64,000 nucleotides of DNA from an uncultured Pedosphaera sp. (GCA_903918755.1 CAIXFN010000079.1:17908-81907), one strand, 5' to 3'. Counted from the stretch's first letter, positions 46,909-59,200 are shown. Notes: generated by a model not told the origin, from the sequence alone. Numbers and translations are program-made.

Positions 46909-48111
46909 TCATTTGGACCCGAGGGCGCTGGCCATCGTGAAGATGGGGAGGAGGAGTCCCAGGGCGAGGAAGCCGATGCCGCCGGCCACGAGACAGAGGA
47001 TGGCGGGTTCGACCAGGCGCACGGCTTGATCGACCTGGCGGTTGGTGCGGCGTTCTACCGTGTCGGCGATTTGTACCAGGACTTTGTCCAGGTTGTTGGA
47101 TTCTTCCGCGACGGCGATCATGGCGAGGATTTGTTCCGGGATGAACTTGCTCTGCCCCAGGGGTTCCGAGAGGCGTTTGCCGTCGCGCACGGCCTCCGCG
47201 GCGGCGGCGATGTTGTCGCCGAGGATGCGGGAGCCGGTGGCGTCCTTGCTGATTTTCAGGGCGAGGAGGAGCGGCACGCCGTTTGCCAGCATGGTGCCCA
47301 GGATGCGGCAGAAGCGAGTGATGGCCAGCAGGCGCAACGCCATGCCGACCACCGGGATCTTGAGTTGCCAGCGTTCCAACTTCTCCCGGACCGCCGGGCT
47401 TTTGAAGGCGCTCCACAGCACGCCGGCAACGGCCAGGGCGGCAATGAGCAGGAGATACCAATAGCCCCGCACCAAATGACTGAGCCCAAACATCAACTCC
47501 GACGGCAAGGGCTTTTTGGCATTGGCCAGCAGGGGTTCAAATTTGGGGACGAAAAACAGAAGGGCCAGCAACATGATGAGGGCGCCCAGGCCGACGAGCA
47601 GGGCTGGGTAGATCAAGGCGCCCATGACTTTGCTGCGCAGTTCCTCAAAGCGTTCGATGAAACCCGATAGACTGCGCAGCACTTCCTCCAAAAACGCCGC
47701 CCGTTCGCCGGCCTGGATCATGGCGGTGTGCAAGGGCGGGAAGACCTCGGGCCATTGGCGCAGGGTTTCGGTCAGGGATTTTCCCTCCGACACCGCGGTG
47801 CGGATTTCCCGGAGCAGGGCTCGCAGGTTCGGGTTGGGGGTGGATTTGACCAGCGAGTCCAGTGCGCGGAGCAGGGGAACGCCGGCCCCGAGCAGGTCGG
47901 CCAACTGGCTGTAGCAGATGCCCAGATCAGCGCCGCGGACGCGTCGCTTTTTGGGTTTGTCGCCCGGTGCGCCGTCCCGGCTGACCACCGCGACCGGAAA
48001 AAGGCGTTTTTCGGCGAGGGCCCGCAGTGCGGCGGGTTCGCTGTCCGCTTCCAGCACGCCGGTCACCCGGGCGCCGGCGTCGGTCATGGCGGTGTAGTCA
48101 AAGTGGGGCAT
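46909..48111 (-). CDS. gspF: Type II secretion / type IV pilus inner-membrane protein GspF/PilC
   Basis: The 400-residue protein has the two T2SSF domains of the family: residues about 60-180 (YSQLADLLGAGVPLLRALDSL) and about 265-390 (FCRILGTMLANGVPLLLALKIS). Three membrane helices are present. It forms the platform beneath the pilus or pseudopilus ATPase. It follows gspE on the same strand with a 24-nt gap. No pilin or secretin gene is adjacent. Confidence 0.9.
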   Translation of the reverse strand: MPHFDYTAMTDAGARVTGVLEADSEPAALRALAEKRLFPVAVVSRDGAPGDKPKKRRVRGADLGICYSQLADLLGAGVPLLRALDSLVKSTPNPNLRALLREIRTAVSEGKSLTETLRQWPEVFPPLHTAMIQAGERAAFLEEVLRSLSGFIERFEELRSKVMGALIYPALLVGLGALIMLLALLFFVPKFEPLLANAKKPLPSELMFGLSHLVRGYWYLLLIAALAVAGVLWSAFKSPAVREKLERWQLKIPVVGMALRLLAITRFCRILGTMLANGVPLLLALKISKDATGSRILGDNIAAAAEAVRDGKRLSEPLGQSKFIPEQILAMIAVAEESNNLDKVLVQIADTVERRTNRQVDQAVRLVEPAILCLVAGGIGFLALGLLLPIFTMASALGSK

Positions 48112-48135
48112 GCGGGGCGTCAGCGGTGGGCGGCC

Positions 48136-49803
48136 TTAGAGCGCCGTGCAAAGAATGACTTCATCCGGCGTGGTGTGGCCCTGGCGGACCTTGATCCAGC
48201 CGTCCTCGCGGAGCAGGCGCAAGCCGGAGACCCGGGCGGCGGCCACGATCTTGGGCGAGGGCGCGCGTTCCAGAATCTTCTCCGAGATGACCTCGGTCAT
48301 GACCATCAATTCGTAGAGGCCGGTCCGGCCACGGTAGCCGGTGTTGCGACAACGCGGGCAGCCGGTGCCCCGGGACAGGAGTTCACCGGGTTCGAGAATC
48401 AGGTCCTTGGGGAGGGCGGAGCGTTCGGGAACATATTGCTCCTTGCACTTCACGCAAATGCGGCGGACGAGCCGCTGGGCCATTGCCCCGATCATGGTGC
48501 TGCTGACGAGGAACGGCTCCACCCCCATTTCAATCAAGCGCATGGGGGCTGAGGCGGCGTCGTTCGTATGCAGGGTGGACAGCACCAAATGGCCGGTCAT
48601 GGCGGCCTGGGTGGCGGCGCGGGCGGTTTCCAGATCGCGAATTTCCCCGATCATCACGACATCTGGGTCGTGACGCAGGATGGCGCGGAGGCCCTTTTCA
48701 AAGGTCATGCCCACTTGATGATTTACCGGGATCTGGTTCACCCCGTGGAGGTGATATTCCACCGGGTCCTCGACGGTGAGGACCTTGAGCCCGGGACCCA
48801 CGATGGCGTTCAGGGCCGCGTAGAGTGTGGTGGTTTTGCCGGATCCCGTTGGACCAGTGACCAGGAAGATGCCGTGGGGCCGGTCGATGAGGGCCTTGAA
48901 CATGCCGAAGGTCACTTCATCCATGCCCAATTCCGGCAGGGTGAAGAGGACGTTCGATTTGTCGAGAAGACGCATGACCACGCCTTCCCCGAACAGCATG
49001 GGAATGACGCTGACACGCACATCGACCTGGCGGCCGCCGACTTGAAATTTGATGCGCCCGTCCTGCGGGATGCGGCGTTCGGCGATGTTTAGATTCGCCA
49101 GAATCTTGATACGGCTGATGATGGCAGCCTGGAAACGGTGCATCTGCGGTGGAACGGAGGCTTCCTGAAGTACGCCGTCGATCCGGTAGCGGATGGACAT
49201 CTGATGCTCGTAGGGCTCGATATGGATGTCGGAGGCGCGTTCATTGACCGCTTCGATGATGATCTCATTCACCAGCTTGATGACGCTGGCTTCCTTGGCC
49301 ATCTCCAGCAGGTCTTCGCTGCCTTCGGTGACCGTCCCGGAGCCGTTTTCGCCGGCACCCACCATTTCGTCCAGGGTATCGCCGCCCAGGCCGTAATGGG
49401 ATTTGATGAGCTTTTCGATTTCCTCACTGGGCGCGAGGACGGGTTCGATTTCCAAGCCGGTGCTCAGCCGCAGATCGTCGAGGGCGTAAAGGTCAAAGGC
49501 GTCACTCGTGGCGACCCGGAGGGTGCCGTTCGTGGTGCTGATCGGAACCAGGCGCTTGCGGTAAACGATTTTGGCCGGGAGCGCGGAAAGGGTTTCCGGC
49601 GGAATGGTGAGATCCTCCAGCTTGACCAGCGGCAGATGCAAATGCTCGGCCATCAGCTCCAGCATTTTCAATTCGGTGAGAAAACCCAACTGGATGATGG
49701 CGCGGTCCAGGCGCAAGCCTTCCGCCAAGTGCAACGCCTGGGCGTCGTCCAATTGCGCGGCGGTGAGGACCTTCCGGCCCAACAATAATTGTGCGATATT
49801 CAT
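48136..49803 (-). CDS. gspE: Type II secretion / type IV pilus assembly ATPase GspE/PilB
   Basis: The 555-residue ATPase has an N-terminal MshEN-type domain (residues 1-150, IAQLLLGRKVLTAAQLDDA). Walker A GPTGSGKTTTLY lies near residue 318. Asp-box and Walker B regions (HDPDVVMIGEIRDLETA) and a tetracysteine zinc site (CVKC about 450, CPRC about 480) are present. It powers assembly of pseudopili or pili. It is the first of the gspE-gspF pair. With no accompanying pilin the apparatus must be completed by genes elsewhere. Confidence 0.93.
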   Translation of the reverse strand: MNIAQLLLGRKVLTAAQLDDAQALHLAEGLRLDRAIIQLGFLTELKMLELMAEHLHLPLVKLEDLTIPPETLSALPAKIVYRKRLVPISTTNGTLRVATSDAFDLYALDDLRLSTGLEIEPVLAPSEEIEKLIKSHYGLGGDTLDEMVGAGENGSGTVTEGSEDLLEMAKEASVIKLVNEIIIEAVNERASDIHIEPYEHQMSIRYRIDGVLQEASVPPQMHRFQAAIISRIKILANLNIAERRIPQDGRIKFQVGGRQVDVRVSVIPMLFGEGVVMRLLDKSNVLFTLPELGMDEVTFGMFKALIDRPHGIFLVTGPTGSGKTTTLYAALNAIVGPGLKVLTVEDPVEYHLHGVNQIPVNHQVGMTFEKGLRAILRHDPDVVMIGEIRDLETARAATQAAMTGHLVLSTLHTNDAASAPMRLIEMGVEPFLVSSTMIGAMAQRLVRRICVKCKEQYVPERSALPKDLILEPGELLSRGTGCPRCRNTGYRGRTGLYELMVMTEVISEKILERAPSPKIVAAARVSGLRLLREDGWIKVRQGHTTPDEVILCTAL

Positions 49804-49929
49804 CAGTCCAAAGGGAACCCGGTTCTACCGGCCAACCGGGGCCACTCTGTAATCATCTGATACTGAGACGGTCCGGTGCAAGAATCCATTCGATTTGGGC
49901 GGATATATGTGGCTCGGGTCCGGGAGCCG

Positions 49930-51123
49930 TTAGCGCGCCGGAGTCGCGATGGTGACGGGGGCCGCATTGGTCAATTTGCGGTCCAGCCAGGGGAGGACTT
50001 TGTCGGCCCAGAGTTGCGAGTGCTCGCGGAGACCGAGGGCGCTCAGGTGGACGCCCTGGCCGTGACCATCCCGACGTTCGCCGGTGAGGGAGTCAGTGTC
50101 GGGGCCCGGCAGGGCGAAGCCGTCGTCCCACACGGCCTTTTGGGCGGCGCGGATGGCGGGATCCCCGGTATCCGTAGGGACGTGATAGCTGACTTGGGCG
50201 ACGAACCACGGAGCTGACCAGCCGATTTCCTGCCGGGAGGCGGTGATGAGCTTTTCCAGCAGTTGGCGGTAATCGTCCCCCGAAAGTGTGCGGTCCGCGG
50301 CGGACTGGTGGGCGTCCGATTCACCCTGGTGCCAGAGCACAGCCCGGAAACCGTTTGGACCGAGGGCTTTCATCCGGGCGGCGAAATTGGCGTAGATGCG
50401 GCCGGAAGCTTCCCATTCGCCCGGTCCCACAGTGACAACCTGATGAACAATGGTGGGGGGATTCGTGAAGCGAACCCCGGCGGGCAGCCATTCACGGACA
50501 CTGGTGGCGCCGATGCCCATGGCCACCAATCCGATGGGCACGTGCAGATGGTTGGCCAGGGTGTCGCCAAATCGGGGCATAAAACTGCCGCCCTCGCCGC
50601 TGGCTCCGGGGATGGGATCGTTGGCCAATCGCCAGGTTTTGCCGTCCCAGGCGGCGACGCGGCCGGTGGTGGTGTTATTGCGCTCCTCGCCGTAGTTGGC
50701 CGAATTCGATTGGCCGGCAATGACGAAAACCTCTCCCAACGCGACGTGCTCCACAGTGGCGGCCGCCACCACGGCGCCGTCCTTCCTGGCGCGGAGCTCC
50801 AGTCGATACCAGCCACCGGCGGGGCCGGCAATACTGCCGCGAAATGCCGGGACCCGGGGATCATGGGGCAGGGGTTGCCAAGCCGCGGGCTGTTCGCCCG
50901 ACGCGGAAGTCCCGACCAGTCGGGCTTCGAGACGGTCGGCAGGAACGGCGAGGGTGCCCGAGATGGTGATTTGGCCGGTGGTGGCGGTCGCCCGCTGGCA
51001 GACTTGGTAGTCGAGCGGGGTGCTGAGGGGGAGGGGTGCCGGCGCGGTTTCAGCGGCGGGAAGGGGGGCGGGTTGGGTGAGCAGAACCACGAACCAGCAT
51101 CCTAGAAATTTCGCAATCGTCAT
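49930..51123 (-). CDS. Secreted sialate O-acetylesterase-like SGNH esterase
   Basis: The 397-residue protein starts at ATG 51123 with a signal peptide (MTIAKFLGCWFVVLLTQPAPLPAA). The SGNH blocks are visible: VIAGQSNSANYG (nucleophile Ser), LWHQGESDAHQ (block III), and the C-terminal GQGVHLSALG (catalytic His). The family removes acetyl groups from sialic acid or plant polysaccharides such as xylan. The longer frame to 51210 would place the signal peptide internally and is rejected. It is divergent from the DUF6714-like gene. Confidence 0.82.
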   Translation of the reverse strand: MTIAKFLGCWFVVLLTQPAPLPAAETAPAPLPLSTPLDYQVCQRATATTGQITISGTLAVPADRLEARLVGTSASGEQPAAWQPLPHDPRVPAFRGSIAGPAGGWYRLELRARKDGAVVAAATVEHVALGEVFVIAGQSNSANYGEERNNTTTGRVAAWDGKTWRLANDPIPGASGEGGSFMPRFGDTLANHLHVPIGLVAMGIGATSVREWLPAGVRFTNPPTIVHQVVTVGPGEWEASGRIYANFAARMKALGPNGFRAVLWHQGESDAHQSAADRTLSGDDYRQLLEKLITASRQEIGWSAPWFVAQVSYHVPTDTGDPAIRAAQKAVWDDGFALPGPDTDSLTGERRDGHGQGVHLSALGLREHSQLWADKVLPWLDRKLTNAAPVTIATPAR

Positions 51124-51198
51124 GGTTCCCACTCTGGGGAAGCGCCACCGGGAAAGCAATTCTGGCCATTTGACATCCGACGGCAATTCCCTAATGTT

Positions 51199-51675
51199 GT
51201 GGCCATTCATAACGACGAATTAACGGAGTTGCGAAAAGCGATTGCGGAAGCATTTGCGGCGGTGCCCTACCCGGGGGATGATGATCTCATCCGGTGTCCG
51301 TATGATTGTGCTGAGTGCCGACGGATCGCCGGTTATTTCAAGGGGAAAAACTGGCTGGGACATGATGCCGCAGAGTGGCGGGAACGTCACCTGGCGTTAA
51401 CCCTGTTCACCCCGAAGGCGTTCCAATATTTTCTGCCGGGATTCATGCTGGCCTCGCTCGCCTCCCGGGATCACGACGAAATCCTGCCGGATGCGATCCG
51501 TTTCCATTTCGAATATGTGCTGGAGTTCAGAAAGTATTTTGATGTGCGGATGGCGGCATTTTCCCCGGCGCAACGCCGGGTGGTGGTGGACTATTTTACC
51601 TGGATGGAAAACTTGGGGATCGGTGCCCTGGAGGACATGTCCGGCTCGCTCCGCAAGGAATTCACGCATGCCTGA
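51199..51675 (+). CDS. DUF6714-like small protein
   Basis: The 158-residue protein starts at GTG 51199. It has AIAEAFAAVPYPGDDDLIRCPYDCAECR at the N-terminus and LFTPKAFQYFLPGFML in the middle, features I associate with DUF6714. No catalytic motif is evident; CPYDCAEC could bind metal. It is 27 nt upstream of the MFS gene on the same strand. Function unknown. Confidence 0.6.
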   Translation: MAIHNDELTELRKAIAEAFAAVPYPGDDDLIRCPYDCAECRRIAGYFKGKNWLGHDAAEWRERHLALTLFTPKAFQYFLPGFMLASLASRDHDEILPDAIRFHFEYVLEFRKYFDVRMAAFSPAQRRVVVDYFTWMENLGIGALEDMSGSLRKEFTHA

Positions 51676-51702
51676 TCCCGTTGTGGCCCCCGGTGCTGGA
51701 TT

Positions 51703-53037
51703 ATGAGCGCCAACAGCGCGCGGCCCACCGCGCCGGATAACTCTCCCCCCGGGTCGGAGGATGACGCCTATGCCGTGCTCCGCAATCCGGATTTTCTGCT
51801 CTACGTGATCGCCCGATTTATCGGGTCCTTTGGCCAGCAAATGCTGACGGTGGCGGTGGGTTGGGAAATTTTTGAACGCACCGGCAGTTATATCGCCCTG
51901 GGTTTGGTGGGTTTGGTGCAGATGGTGCCCATGGTCCTCTTCACGTTTCCCGCGGGCCATGTGGCGGACAATTACAACCGCAAACACATCATCATTTGGA
52001 CCCAGGCGGCCCTGGCGGTGGCCTGCGCGGTGATGGCCGTGAGTTCGGCCTTGAAGGCGGATGTGGCGTGGACCTATGGCGGTTTGCTGGCGATCGGGGT
52101 GGCCCGCACGTACACCTGGCCGGCGAGCTCCGCCTTCCTCCCGGCGCTGGTGGCCCGCTCGCAATTTGCCCGGGCCGTCACTTGGAACTCCGGGAGTTTT
52201 CAGATTGCAGCGGTGACCGGGCCCGCCATGGCGGGCCTCGTGATCGCGGTCGCCCGCAGTGCGGCCTGGACGCAATTCCTTACGCCGCGATTACCCGGCG
52301 CGTGGGTGACCGCGGCAACGCAGGGGGCGGCCTGGGTGTATGCGGGTAACGCGCTCGCTTCCCTCATCTGCCTGGGTTTGATCGCCCGGGTCAAAGCGCA
52401 TCATCGCGTCATCGCGCGGGAACCCATGTCCCTCGCCACCGTGAAGGCGGGGTTGCGCTTCGTTTTCCACACCAAAATCATTCTGGGGACAATCACCCTG
52501 GACTTATTCGCGGTCATTTTTGGCGGGGCCACCGCCATGCTGCCGGTTTACGCGAAGCAGATCCTGCACGTAGGACCGGATGGGCTCGGGTGGTTGCAAG
52601 CGGCCCTGCCATTGGGGTCGTTACTGATGTCGATCATCCTGATCCACCGGCCGCCGCTGCAAAGGGCTGGCCGCACCTTGCTATGGTCCGTGGCATTGTT
52701 TGGTCTGGCGACGGTGGGATTTGGTTTGGCAAAGACTTTTTGGGTGGCCTTCCTGATGCTTTTTGCCTGCGGCATGACGGATTACGTCAGCGTCATGGTT
52801 CGTCACACTTTGGTCCAGGTACTGACCCCGGACACCATGCGGGGGCGGGTCTCCGCCATCAACAGCCTGTTCATTGGCACTTCCAACCAAATGGGGGAAT
52901 TTGAATCCGGTTTTGCCGCGCAATTTTTCGGGCCGGTTTTTGCGGTGGTTTCCGGGGGGATAGGTACGGTTCTAGTCGTTTTGGCCGTGGCCTATCGCTG
53001 GCCCGAAATTCGCAAATGCGGCCGTCTGGACGCGTAA
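51703..53037 (+). CDS. MFS transporter, EntS/MFS_3-like exporter
   Basis: The 444-residue protein has about twelve hydrophobic helices. The A-motif-like loop GHVADNYNRKHIIIWTQ lies between helices 2 and 3. Its N-terminal FLLYVIARFIGSFGQQMLTVAVGWEIFERTGS fits the MFS_3 (EntS-like) group of exporters. The substrate cannot be read. Translation is probably coupled with the DUF6714-like gene upstream. Confidence 0.82.
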   Translation: MSANSARPTAPDNSPPGSEDDAYAVLRNPDFLLYVIARFIGSFGQQMLTVAVGWEIFERTGSYIALGLVGLVQMVPMVLFTFPAGHVADNYNRKHIIIWTQAALAVACAVMAVSSALKADVAWTYGGLLAIGVARTYTWPASSAFLPALVARSQFARAVTWNSGSFQIAAVTGPAMAGLVIAVARSAAWTQFLTPRLPGAWVTAATQGAAWVYAGNALASLICLGLIARVKAHHRVIAREPMSLATVKAGLRFVFHTKIILGTITLDLFAVIFGGATAMLPVYAKQILHVGPDGLGWLQAALPLGSLLMSIILIHRPPLQRAGRTLLWSVALFGLATVGFGLAKTFWVAFLMLFACGMTDYVSVMVRHTLVQVLTPDTMRGRVSAINSLFIGTSNQMGEFESGFAAQFFGPVFAVVSGGIGTVLVVLAVAYRWPEIRKCGRLDA

Positions 53038-53266
53038 GCGCCAACCGGGGATCTTCTGGGTTTGACGTTGGCGGGGCTAAACAATCTCCTATACTTTTCA
53101 GCCATCCTGGGCTAGCTTGAACCGTGCAGCCCAGTTTTTCACGTTGGGTCCGAGTTGTGCCCACAAATTGCGCAGCCCTTGGTTCCTGCTTTGGGAGACA
53201 AGTGGCTGTGGTTGCGGCGGCGGGCGACACCCGCCCGCGTGGTAGACGTTTCCGCCCTTTTCAGAA

Positions 53267-56200
53267 ATGAAGAAGTATTTCGTTCCCTCCGGTTCCATTT
53301 CCCTTTTTGTTCGTTTCCTTTTGGTGTGCGTTGGGTGCCTCGGGGGAGGATTGGCGCACGGCCAATTCATTTCTTTTAACGATAACGGACCCGGGATCGG
53401 CACTGCCCCCAATACGACGCGTTGGGATGTTTTTGGGATCGGCGCGGCCTCGACGGGCTACTTGAAGGATATTAACGCAGGGACCAACCTGCCGGTTACG
53501 GTGACGATCAGTCGAGCCCTCGGGACCGGGGCGGTGACGGCTTCCCCCTCCGCCGGCAGCCCCAATCCGGGCACGCCACTTTACAATACCTTCAATGGGT
53601 TCGTGGATTTCCAGGGAACCGGCACCAGCGACGCGTCCGTGCAAGTGACGGGTAACGCTACCGTGACCTATACTTTCCGAGGCCTGAATCCGAACAAATT
53701 CTACAGCTTCAAAGGGAGTGCGGTCCGGGCGGGCACGGGGCAGGCGGATTACGCACTCCGGTGGTCGCTTTTTCAGTTGGATGGGGCCACGCAGTTTATC
53801 AGCGCCCACACGGCGGGCGCTTATACGACCGGGTTGGCGGCGAATCAGGTGGCCGTCAATACGGGATTGAATACGGCCGGGGACATGGCGGATTGGGAAA
53901 ACATCGCTCCCGGGCCAACTGGTAGTTTTGCGGTTTCGACCACGCAATACCTGGGACCGATTCCCGGGGGATTGACGGCGACCGGACAGTATTGCTACGC
54001 CATGAGCGGTTTTCGGCTGCAGGAATTGGGTGGCGCGTCCTTCACTAATCCGCCGGTGCTGTTGGGGGCAACCAATACCGGCGGGAACGGGGTGACGACC
54101 TGGTTTTCGCTGCCGCTGCAGGCGACCAGTGCCACGAATGTAGCCAACTACGCGCTGACGAATCTGGCCGGAAAAGTGGCAGTGACGGGAGCGGTATTGA
54201 GCACGAACGGCCAGACGGTCCAATTGGCGACGGCGAACCAGACGCCCTATGCGGCCCATTGGTTGCGAGTCAAAAATGTGACCGATGCCCTCACCGGCAC
54301 CAATGCCGTGGCCACCAACACGCTGGTGATCTTCACAAACATTCCGTTGATCGCGCCACGGTTGGTCTCCGCGACCAACACCGGAAATAACTCGGTGAAG
54401 GTGGTTTTCTCCCAAACGGTGCAACCCGCGAGCGCGACGAACGCCGGCAATTACGTGCTCACGAATATTTACGGCAATGTACCGGTGGTGGCGGCAGCGA
54501 TGGCAGCGGGCGGCCAGACGGTGATGCTGACAACCTCCAGCCAGACCCCTTATGCGGCGCATTGGCTGACGGTAAACCGGGTCACGGATGCGGCGACCGG
54601 CACGAACGCAGTGGCCCCGAATTCCCTGGCGATTTACACCAACATACCGTTTGTGACCGGATTTATTGAGCGGCAGCTTTATCTCAACCTCAGCGGCAGC
54701 CAGGCGGTGGCCGACCTGACCAACAGTCCCTCCTTCCCCAACAGCCCGGACCTGGTGGATTTCCTGCCCACCATGGGCTGGCCCGCGGCGAATATTTACG
54801 ACAATTACGGCGGGCGCATGGCGGGGATTCTAGTCCCGCCGGTGGATGGCACCTATTATCTGGCTGTGGAGAGCGATGATAATTCCCAGTTGTTTCTGAG
54901 CACGGACGAGTCCCTGGTCAACCGGGTGCTGATTTCGTTTGAGCCCAATTGGGGGGGGAGTTTTGATGCGAACACCTCCACCGCCATCACGCTCAAAGGC
55001 GGGCAGCACTATTACATTGAAGGGCTGATGAAAGAAGGCGGGGGCGGTGACTATTTCTATGTGGGCTGGAAGACCCCGACCAATGCGAGCAGTTGGGACA
55101 TCATTCCGGGGACATTTCTGGGAAACTATTTTTTTGGCACCAATTCCACCCTGACCATCGTCCAGCAACCGACCAACACCAGCGTCATGGCGGGACAATC
55201 GGCGACGTTTTCGGTGAGCGCGACCGGCAACTCGGCCCTGACCAGCATGGTGTCGTATCAATGGCAATCGAACGGATTTGATATCCCGGGCGCCATCAGT
55301 TCAAACCTGGTTACCGGGGTGGTGGGGGCCACCAACAGTGGCGTGCAATACCGGGTGTTGGTCCTCATCCCGGGGGCGGCCCTGTTCAGCAGCAACGTGA
55401 CTTTGACGGTGACGCCCGACATCGTCGCGCCCACGGTGCAGCAAGTGCAAAACTTTGGCACCACGAATGTGCTGTTGGGCTTTTCCGAGCCGGTTGAGGC
55501 GGCGAGCGCGACAAATATCGCCAATTACGCCTTTACCAATGGTCTGCCCGTCACCGCTGCCAAATTGGATCCAAACACCCTGGTGGTCACGCTGACCACG
55601 GGCCCGCTGGTCTATGGCAGCAATTATACGCTGGTGATTAATGGCGTGCGGGACCGGGCGGTCGCGCCGAACACCATTCTGACGAACACGCTGGTGAATT
55701 TTCTGGCCTCGGCCTATGCCCGCCAGGATGTGGGGAATCCGCCGGTGCCGTCGAGCGTGACCGTGCTGACCAATGGGCTGAGCGTCACGGCGGTGGGCAG
55801 TGACATCGGCGGAGTGGCGGACCAGTTTGGATTCAATTACCAGTTGCTGACCGGGGATTTCGACATGAGCGTGCGGCTCGCGTCCTTGAGCGATCCAAAT
55901 CCGTTTGCCAAGGCCGGTTTGATGGCGCGGGAAAGCATGGCGCCCGGCAGCCAGTTTGTGGCCGCGTTTGCCACCCCGGCCATGAACGGCGATTCCTTCA
56001 TGTGGCGCTCCCCAACGGGCAACACTGCGAGCAGCGCCGGATCTTTCCCTCCCAATTTCCCCAACGGCTGGCTGCGACTCAAAAGGACCGGCAACGTGTT
56101 CACGGGGTATGCCAGTTATGACGGCCAGACTTGGACGCAATTGGGCATTGCCAGCATCAGCATGACCAACCAGGTGCTGTTCGGGATGGCAGTGACCAGT

Positions 56201-59200
56201 GATAATCTCGCTTTCGGAGCCCAGGCGGTATTCCAAAACCTGGGGACCACGGGGACCAACGCGGTGCTGGGAACCTTCACCAATCCGCACGAAATCCTGG
56301 GACCGTCGGCGCGCAAGACCATGATTTCCATATCCGAAATCATGTATAAACCGGCGCCTAGAACGGACGGTAAAAATCTGGAATTCCTGGAAATCTACAA
56401 TTCCAACCCCTGGTTTCAGGATATCAGCGGTTACCAGATTGCCGGCGGGAATATCAATTATACCTTTCCGCCCGGAACGGTGATGCAAGGCGGGGCTTTC
56501 CTGGTTCTAGCCGCCGTGCCGGCCGATATTGCCAGCGTTTACGGAATTACCAACGTCATGGGGCCCTATACGGGAAGTTTGAAGAAGACGGGCACTATTT
56601 CATTGCTGAGCGAAGTGGGGGCACTCGAACTCACCGTACCTTATTCCAACGTTCAGCCATGGCCGGTGGCGGCAGAGGGTACGGGACATTCCCTGGTTTT
56701 GGCCTATCCCTCGTATGGCGAAGGCGATCCCCGAGCCTGGGATATCAGTGATGTGGCGGGTGGCTCCCCGGGACTGCCTGAAGCCTACCGTCCGAACCCG
56801 TTGCGCAGCGTCGTCATCAATGAGTTGCTGCCGCACAGTGAAAACGCGGGCGTCCCCCAGTATGTGGAATTATACAATCACAGCAACCAGTCCAATGATT
56901 TGAGTGGTTGTATCCTGACGGATGATCCGACGACCAACCGCTTCGTCATTCCCGCCGGCACCTTCGTGCCGCCGCACGGATTCGTGGTCTTCCCCTCTTC
57001 CCAGCTCGGATTTGCGCTCCCAGGCACCGGGGGGACCGTGTTTTTCATCAAACCCGACGGCACGCGGGTGCTGGATGCCCTGCAGTATGAGCCGCAGGCC
57101 GATGGCGTGGCAGTGGGGAGATGGCCGGACGGTGCGGGTTCCTTTTACCAATTCACCGCTCGAACCCCGGGAACGAACAACAGCAGCGTGGTGATTGGCG
57201 ATATCGTATTCAATGAACTGATGTACAACCCCATCTCCGGAAATGATGCCGATCAGTATGTGGAACTGTATAACAAGGGAACTAACACCGTAAATTTGGG
57301 CGGCTGGCAGGTTAAATCGGGCGTCACCTTTACTTTCCCCTCCAATGTGGTGATGACCCCGGGGGCGTATTTTGTGTTGGCCGCCGACCAGACCAATTTG
57401 TGGTCAAAATATCCCAATTTGAACAGCGCCAACACTATTGGCAACTGGACGGGAAGATTGTCCCACAACGGTGAGCGGGTCGTGCTGGCCATGCCGCAGG
57501 CGCTCTACGGAACGAATACCATCTATGTTGCGGAGGATGAGGTGACGTACGGCACGGGCGGAAGATGGGGCGCCTGGTCGGGTGGTGGTGGCAGCAGTCT
57601 CGAATTGGTCGATGCCCATGCCAATCATCGCCTGGCGGCGAATTGGGGCGACAGCGATGAAACGCGCAAATCCGCCTGGGTGAACATCGAGGCGACCGGG
57701 GTGCTGGATAACGGCGGGAATTATGATCCAACCATTGACTATGCCCAAATTGGCATTCTGGATGTTGGGGAGTGTCTCGTGGACAATCTGGAAGTTCACG
57801 CCGGAAACGCCGGCACGAATTACGTGGCGAATCCGACTTTTGAAAATGGCCTTGCTTACTGGACCCTGCAGGGAGATATGTCTCGTTCGACTCTGGAAAG
57901 CACGGGCTATGTGAGCAGCCGCTCGTTGCACATCCGCTGCAGCGATCGCATGTGGACGGGCGATAACTCCTGTGAAGTGGCGCTGTGGCCCAATTCTTTG
58001 GGACAAGGCCAAACCGCCACCTTGCGGTTTAAAGCCCGGTGGCTGCATGGCTGGCCGGAAGTCCTGTTTCGCCTCAATGGGAACTGGCTGGAAGCCACGG
58101 GAGCGATGCCGGTGCCCGCGAATCTGGGCACGCCCGGCCTGCCCAATAGCATTGCCCTCACCAACGTAGGACCGGCGATTTTTGAAGTCACCCACACGCC
58201 GTCGCTGCCCGCAGCCAGCCAGGCTGTGGTGGTCACCGCCCGGATCCATGACCCGGACGGGGTGCTCAGTTGCAATCTCTATTATCGGATTGATCCCGCC
58301 ACGGCCTATAACTCGATTACCATGCGGGATGATGGTGCGGGCGGTGATGCGGTGGCGGGCGACGGCATTTTCAGCGCGACGATATCGGGCCGGGCCGCGG
58401 GCACACTGGTGGCGTTTTATGTCTCGGCCATGGATGCGAAAGGGATGACCAGCCGTTTCCCGGCGCTGGTGAATGACAATGCCCCGGTGCGGGAGGGGCT
58501 CATTCTGTTTGGCGACGGCAATCCCGGGGGATCCTTCGGCGTTTACCACATGTGGATCACCCAGACCAATGCCACGCGGTGGAGCAACCTTTCGGATTTG
58601 AGCAACGAGTCCCATGATTTTACCTTTGTGAATGGGAACCGGGTAATCTACAACGCGCAGGGCCGGTTTGCGGGAAGTCCCTATCATCAGGGCTTTGACA
58701 CCCCCTATGGAAATCTTTGCCACTACAAGTGGATTTTCCAGGATGATGACAAATTCCTGGGCGCGACGTCATTCAACAAGATCCACCAACCCGGCAACGG
58801 GGCAGGGGATGATGGCAGCATTCAGCGGGAGCAACTGGCGCATACCTTTATGCGAGCGTTGGGCGTACCTTGGTTGAATCGCCGGTATGTCGCGGTTTAC
58901 GTCAATGGCAATCGTCGGGGCACGTTGATGGAGGATACGCAGTGCCCGGACAGTGATGTGGTGAAGGAGTATTTCCCGAACGATACCGGAGGGTTTTTGT
59001 ATAAGATGCAGCCCTGGTTTGAGTTTGGACCGGCGCCGTCGGGGATTTCCATTGCGTTCAATAACAATTCCTGGTGCGAACTCACGCCCTTCACCACCAC
59101 TGGGGGGGCGAAAAAAGTCGCCCGCTACCGCTACAATTTCCTGATGCGGCGCACCCCGGATTCCGCCAACAATTATACCAATATTTTTTCCCTGGTGGAT

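Noticed and set aside
53220..53238. GC-rich hairpin GCGGGCG-ACACC-CGCCCGC as terminator of the MFS gene
   Set aside because: No T-tract follows and it lies just upstream of the giant gene start; may be leader structure or repeat.
53261..54562. 433-codon minus-strand frame under the giant gene
   Set aside because: It is an antisense shadow of a GC-rich coding region; composition is Arg/His/Gly-rich with no domain.
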